Origin: Aplidium turbinatum
Lineage: Eukaryota; Chordata; Ascidiacea; Aplousobranchia; Polyclinidae
NCBI GenBank assembly: GCA_918807975.1
Contig: OU964934.1
Location: 6,014,001-6,078,000 of the forward strand
Length of the DNA stretch: 64,000 nucleotides
Direction of reading: 5' to 3'
Positions 57,949 to 64,000 of the stretch are shown here, one piece after another. Each line of letters starts with the position of its first letter. Within the stretch, counting starts at the first letter, position 1. The notes below the pieces were generated by a model, which was given only the letters and a program-made list of their open reading frames with translations, was not told the DNA's origin and made no database searches. A program made the position numbers and the translations under genes.

Positions 57949-60259
57949 ATGGCGATTTTTTCTTTAACATTATTCGCCTTCTGCTTGACTTCTAGTCGAG
58001 CTGGAAAAATGACAAATGATCAAGGTGAATTTGATTTTATGGTTGAACCATCATCTGATGGCTTGTCTGTCCAGTCAATCGTTGTCACTTTAGAAGCCGA
58101 TGAAACGCAATTTGCAGACAACCTGGACACGCACAGAGACGACACGCGTCATCAACGACGTCATTGGCATCACCACCATAAGCACAAGTCAAGTAAAAAT
58201 TCAACTTTGAAAGAATTTGACAATACTAATCGCATTGTTGAAAGAGAAGATTTAATAAACCACGGTAAATAATTTTGTTGGTAGTATTGGCACTTCAAGA
58301 TACTGGTTACATGAGTTATGAGCAGCCTATAAAGATAAGCTTTCAATAGTAGCCTAAGTATGAACTTTATACCTAGGCTGTGAAAAATGTTTAAAGAGAT
58401 AGGTTTTAAAATTTCAGTTGATAAATTATTTAAAAATAACCTGGCAGTTTGGTAGCTCTTATTTTGTATATATATGGTAGGATCTAAATAATAAATACTA
58501 TTAATAATAGTATTAATACTACAAAAAGTGCTCAATGCTAAGCAAAAAAAAAGCAAGCAGAGCAAATTACATCAAATATAGTTATTACTTTCTAAAACCT
58601 CTACAGCGTATACCACCCTAAAAGGGGATCATCAGAAGGTCCCTATTCAAATAGAATCCAAATAGTGTATGAACTAAGTAATAAATAGCATTGATAACAC
58701 AAACAAAATGCACAACATCAAGTACAATGACAAGCAGAGCACATTGGATGGTGACCACTATAGTCAAAGTAACCTTGACTGCCTGTTTCACACTGAGTGG
58801 GATCTTCACAGAGCTCGTATTCAAATAGAATATAAACCCTGTGAATACAAATTTTGTGTTTGCATGATTTGAAAACTAAAGTTTTGAATTTCTTTTTCAG
58901 CTGAAATGTGTGTCCATAGTCGCATTGCTGACAATGATCCAGTTACATGGGAAAATGATAACTGCCAAATATGTCATTGCCTCTCAGCTAATGTGGAATG
59001 CGTGGAAAAGAAATGTCCTGAGCTTTCATGCGAAAATCCTGTTCAAGTTGAGAACGAATGCTGTCAGATGTGTCCAGGTACAAGGATTTGGTGCACTTCA
59101 GCTGGCCAATTGATCCTTCGTACATTGGTTCAACGTTGAATCAATGTACAAAAGACCAATTTTGCCAACTCAGTCAACTTGTACCTGATGCGTGAAAATG
59201 ACGCTGTTTTTTCCAATGAAGTTGTTTGTGCACTTTTGCGGGTTGAAGTTTTGGAGAATGATTCACGAACGTATGCCACCAGGAATAGTTGACTTATTCA
59301 TCTGATAACCCCTCTTTTGTGAATGAGTAAATTAGCAAACGTTTGCTAATTGAGCACCAGAATGGCCAATTTCAGAACTACGCACCTTGAATATTCCAAG
59401 AAAACGAACATTATGTAAATACTTTATAAAAGCTTATATGAACAAAGAGGGCAGTCTGATAACAACTATCAGTTTTCCCAAAATAAAAATTGGTGCGGTT
59501 GGTTACTGATGAAATCAATCTTTTTTTACACTGATTTAATTTTTGTAGACCGTGATCCCATGTTATAAATGCTGATCTTGTTATTTGGGTAAGCTCACAC
59601 TTTCATGACGTACGCTTGACTAAACATTGAACAGTCAATCAAAAAAGTATCAGTCGCTGTAACACATTTTTTGAGCAAACAAAATTATTTTAATTATAAA
59701 GTTAACACTACTCAGATTCATGCTTAGAGGATTTAAATTGACCATGACCGTATAAGCGATTATCCATTGTCTTTGTAGCTATCTGGAACTGGAAATGGAA
59801 CTGACTTACACTTTTCAGATTATTACCAGCGTTTTGTGTTTGTGTTGAAAGTGTAATGCTGCTTTCCGGGGTGGAAATCGCTCTTCAAAATGTGAAACTA
59901 TAAGTAATGAACAATTTTCACCTGCCCTGTTTATTTTGACACAGCAGGAAAGGATGGCGGTTTAGTAAACTGCAGCCATTTTGTAAATCGTGAGAATTGC
60001 GATGGTAGAAAATAAGCTACATTTTAAATTTCCAATAATGCAATTATTTAACAGACATCTTCTGCTTTTAAAAAACATAGGAAATGTCAACCATGTTTGA
60101 TTCATTTAGAGAAAATCTGCCAAGCTGCTGATGGGAGAAGGTTTCGAGACGGCGCTGAATGGCATTTGGACGACTGCACTTACTGTGAGTGCAGAAAGGG
60201 GAGGGTCCTTTGTTCTGTTGAAGATTGCGAGTACAAATCTTGTGCTAACCCTGTCAAAG
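57949..60259 (+). CDS. Secreted VWC-domain protein, 5' part of gene
   Basis: Three exons with consistent phases: 57949-58264, 58901-59077, 60110-60259; the gene continues beyond the last donor. The start at 57949 gives a signal peptide (MAIFSLTLFAFCLTSSRA); an in-frame ATG at 57877 would bury it. Residues 67-80 are His/Arg-rich (RHQ...HWHHHHKHK). Exon 2 encodes one whole von Willebrand factor C domain with ten cysteines, including CQICHC and CCQMC. Exon 3 encodes most of a second (CTYCEC, seven cysteines), whose CCxxC must lie in the next exon. VWC proteins (chordin-like, BMPER, CRIM1, kielin) often bind BMP ligands outside the cell; which type this is cannot be said. A Gypsy element begins 44 bp after the last donor. 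Confidence 0.85.
59098..59175. mobile_element. Palindromic MITE, diverged copy
   Basis: TTGATCCTTCGTACATTGG and TTCAACG joined to TTGAATCAATGTACAAAAG, then GACCAATTTTGCC. It lies just after the donor of VWC exon 2. Confidence 0.6.
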
Positions 60260-60302
60260 GTAAGCTGAGAATTTATTTCTAAATGTGCAAGTAAAATCCG
60301 AA

Positions 60303-60512
60303 TGTTACACAAAGGTATTCAACGAGAGTAAAGTTACTTCTAGTGATATATTTATAATGTTCTGCCTTTACTCACTAGTACACTTTGCTTGCTTACAGTT
60401 TCTTTTTTAATAATTGTAAAATCCGTTTGCATGTGCGAAGTAACATAAATACACACCGGTTCATGCAATATCAATATGAGAATATAAATGAAAGGGACTC
60501 ATGAATACTACA
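60303..60512 (-). repeat. LTR of the Gypsy element (210 bp)
   Basis: On the minus strand it begins TGTAGTATTCATGAG and ends GTGTAACA (TG...CA), and the purine tract CTTGGGGAGGA lies directly upstream at 60514-60524, as expected for a 3' LTR. A TATA-like TATAAATATATC is inside. The partner LTR is outside the window. Confidence 0.75.
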
Positions 60513-63500
60513 ATCCTCCCCAAGTTGTAGATTTGGATTAAGGGGAATGCTTTTTATATGACGAGTACGATAAATTATAGTTGTCACAATTTTCCAGTCT
60601 GATGATAACAAAACGTTGCTTACTCGAATTACAGTTTTACACAGAACAAGAATTAATCAAATATGCTTGTCATCAATCTATACAAAGATCATTTGCGACT
60701 GGTTTGAAGAATGAAGAGTTTCTTGTGACCACATGAGATCCTTTTTTTGCAGTGATCATCGAACCATTTATGTTGGTCACTTTGTAAGGACGCAATCCAT
60801 AAGGGAGTGATAGTTTACTTTCTCTTTTAACTTTTAACAAAACCAAGTCACCAATTGAAATATCACAATTTTTAGCATGTGTACGTTTGTCTGCATATTT
60901 TTTCATTTTGCACGAGTGTCTTTCTCTCTCAACGATTGGTCATTTACAGTAGTGAGAGCTTGAGGAATAGTAATATTAGCTTTCCTCCCAAACAAGAGTT
61001 CGGCGGGACTTGTTCTGGTCGTGCAGTGTGGCGTAGCTCGATAATTTCTCAAAAAGTTATTCAAGTCAGATTGCCATGAATTGTGTTGAACATTTGAAAT
61101 GCGAACAGATTTGTTAAGTGTTTTCATGAAGCGTTCAGCTTCGCTGTTGCTTTTCGGCCACAAAGGAGTTATCTTTCGATGTTTGAAACCTAAACGTTGG
61201 GCAAATTGCTTAAAATCGTAACTATTGAATGGCGGGCCATTATCTGATTTAAGCACAAGTGGAATTCCAAACATAGAGAAAATTTTGTCAACTACCGGTA
61301 TCACAGATGAAGCTTTGGTAGAATTGACAATTTCTACAACAGGAAATCGCGAGTACTCATCGACAATTACTAGCAAGTATTTGCCAGTGTTATACGGTCC
61401 AGAGAAATCAATACACAGTTCAGTCCATGGTGCGTTAGGCAATGGTGACATTTTTAATGGTTCAACAGTGTTTTTAACGGTTGCAGCTTGGCAATAAATG
61501 CAATTTTTAGCAGCGTTTTCAACAGTTTTGTCAATGCCAGGAAACCAAACTTTTTCTCGAATCAATGCTTTTGTTTTTACGATGCCTTGATGTCCTTGGT
61601 GTGCAAGAGTTACGGCTTGTTTTTCTAACACTCGCGGCATAACGATTTTGTTCTGTTTAAGAATTAAATCAGAGTTTGTTAATGTCAGCTCGTTCCTGAT
61701 AGGAATGTATGGCTTGATGTCTTGATCTGGGTTCTGCATAGCAGATTTCCATGCGTTGCTTTTGATGATGTTGATGATTTTCTGCATTGTGTCGTCACCT
61801 TTGACAGCATTTGTGACATCATCAATTGTCATTGCTAGTGGAATTGCTGATTGAGAAATAAAGTTCACATATTGTTCAGTCGCATCACACAATTGAGTGC
61901 AATGTGTGCTTCCCACGGGATGTCGAGACATGTAATCAGCAGGGTTGTCTTTTCCTGGTTTATACGTCACAACGAAATTGTAGGGTTGCAATCTTAGATT
62001 CCAACGCTCAATTCTTGCTGGAGGCTTGGATGATGCATTTCTGAATATGAGTTCTAATGGCTTGTGATCTGTAATCAAATTGAAGGGTTTTTGCATGCCA
62101 TATAGATACAGATGAAAATGTTCACAGCCCCAAACAATTGCTAGTGCTTCTCTTTCAGTTTGAGAATATCTTTGTTCGACAGGGGTGAGAACTTTACTTG
62201 CGTATGCAACAATCCGGGCAGGTTCATTAACATTGCTTCGTTGAGTGAGAATGGCCCCAAGTCCTACGGGACTGGCATCTACAATAAGCTCTGTTTCTTT
62301 GTTCAGGTCAAAGTATGTTAAGACTTCATTCCCTGTCAGGCTGTCTTTGAGAGCTTGTATTGCGTCATCATGCACAGCAGTCCATTTCCACTCTGTGTTC
62401 TGATGTGTTAACTCTCGCAACGGTTGAGTGATTGTTGAAAAGTTTCTGATTGTTCTTGCACAATAGTTTGCTAATCCCAGTAGACTTCGCACTTCACCGA
62501 CTAATTTTGGCGTTGCAGCATTCTTTATAGCATTTATTTTTGTGTCTTGTGCAGAAATGCCTTTGTCAGAGAATGTGTATCCATAAAATTCCAATTTTGT
62601 TTTGTTAAATTCACATTTTCTTTTGTTCAGAGTGAGATTCTTTTCTCGCAATCGTTGCAATAGAGCATCAAGATTCTTGTTGTGGTCTGCTTCAGTCTTT
62701 CCATAGACAATGATGTCATCGCTAATGTTGAGTGTACCGGGTAGGCCATCGAGTGCTTGCTGAATGGTTTTTTGAAAAAGTTCGGCTGCTGAACTCACAC
62801 CAAAGTTTACACGTTTGTAGCGATATAACCCATTATGAGTTGAGAATGTTGTTATGTATCTGCTGTCATCATCCAACTCAATTTGGTGATATCCTTTGTT
62901 CAGATCTAGCTTTGAAAACATTTTGGCTCCATTTAGTGCATGAATAAGGTCATCCACAGTTGGGCAGATGTGTCTTTCACGATGTATAGCCTTGTTTGGC
63001 ATTCTCATGTCCACACAGATTCTTACTTCTTCTGGGTTGTTTGGTTTTGGTGGTGTGACAATGGGGGATACCCACGGTGTTGGACCATTGACTTTTTCAA
63101 TTATATCATGGTCTTCCAAGTATTTCAGTTCTGTGTTGACTTTTTTCCGAATGTGAAATGGTATTCGCCTGTGTGGGATAGCTGTAGGTATCACTGATTT
63201 GTCAATGTGGAGTTTGGCTTTGAAGTCTTTGAGTTTGCCTATGCCTTGAAAACGGTCAGCATATTTGTTAATGATGCTAGAATTGGTACCAGTGACAGTT
63301 TGATTGATTATGTGCAACAGGTTTAGATTAACAGCACTGTTGTAGCTCAACAAACAGCCATGTGTTCCTTCCACTACATAAAATGTGGCATAAGTTGATT
63401 TATTTTTTGTCTTTATGTCAGCATGACATTTGCCAAGTAGTTTCATTGGCTTGCAAGAACCATATGTAAAAATTTTAACATTGGTTTTGAAAAGTTTACA

Positions 63501-64000
63501 TTGTATTTTGTTGAAGTTTTCTTCATCAATGAGATTAGCTGATGATCCAGAATCAAGCAAAAATTTGATGTTTTTTCCATTGATGTTTAGATTTGCAGTA
63601 GGATTCTTTGCTGAATTTACTCTACATACATAAGCAATTTCTTCATTAGAATCTGATGTGTCACTACTGCTTTGCTGTTCAGATGTAGCTCTAACATTTC
63701 TTTGATATTGTTTTTGCTTAGTTAAACAGCATTTTTCAAAATGATTTAGTTTTCCACAATTTCTGCAAGTCTTTCCAAATGCAGGGCATGACCGCCTTCC
63801 CTTAGCATGAGGATAACTGCCACTGCAAAAATAGCACTTGCTGATGCTTGTTGACTGTCTGAGTTGTGTTGGCCTAGTAGGTTTTGGCTTGAATGAATGC
63901 TGTTTATTTGTTGAGAGTTTGTGCATTTTGTTGATCGATTGTGATTGACTGTGAGCCTGTTGTTCAAGATGTTCTGTTTGCTGTCGTGAAGTTTCAAGGG
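60303..64000 (-). mobile_element. Ty3/Gypsy LTR retrotransposon (fossil), runs off right edge
   Basis: Reading the minus strand: nucleocapsid knuckles, protease (LLDSGSSANLI), reverse transcriptase with the ISDDIIVYGK active-site box, RNase H, integrase with the HHCC finger and the D,D,E core, and a short integrase tail, then the purine tract and LTR. Protease-RT-RNase H-integrase order defines Ty3/Gypsy. The visible part is largely open with perhaps one break, so it looks fairly young; the rest of Gag and the other LTR are out of view. It lies antisense to the VWC gene, apparently inside its intron. Confidence 0.95.

Overview
This is a eukaryotic (animal) nuclear window: AT-rich, intron-split host genes with GT-AG introns, and many transposable elements. 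The best-supported gene is a SECISBP2L-type SECIS-binding protein whose motifs match the vertebrate protein along its whole length. With a degenerate TTAGGG-like tract and the mix of BEL/Pao, Ty3/Gypsy, hAT, MULE-like, LINE and tRNA-SINE elements, it fits an invertebrate deuterostome, perhaps an ascidian. I cannot name the species.

Layout. 0-4.1 kb: a broken BEL/Pao-family element on the minus strand with a long Gag/protease-like frame. 5.1-15.8 kb: two inverted arrays of one ~393-bp satellite, 9 unit anchors in plus and 13 in minus orientation, with higher-order repeats and mosaic units. The minus arm is interrupted by a hAT transposon that itself carries a second hAT. 16-20 kb: a 767-bp MULE-like foldback element, a repeat shared with 26 kb and a third hAT. 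20.1-39.4 kb: SECISBP2L, 22 coding exons, 1133 codons plus stop, every junction in phase. Its introns hold a swarm of ~90-bp palindromic MITEs. 40-57 kb: no convincing host gene; short hATs with readable 8-bp target duplications, an RTE-like LINE remnant hit by a SINE, a LINE with an 83-bp target duplication inside a hAT, a 59-bp perfect inverted repeat around a hammerhead-like core, and further hAT remnants. 57.9-60.3 kb: the 5' part of a secreted VWC-domain protein gene. 60.3 kb to the end: a Ty3/Gypsy element on the minus strand, apparently lying in an intron of that gene.

Function. SECISBP2L would bind SECIS elements in selenoprotein mRNAs and support selenocysteine insertion at UGA. The VWC protein is probably extracellular, possibly a BMP-type ligand binder. 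The two are unrelated. Most of the rest is layered mobile DNA whose nesting gives relative ages: satellite first, then the large hAT, then the small hAT inside it; another hAT first, then the LINE inside it.
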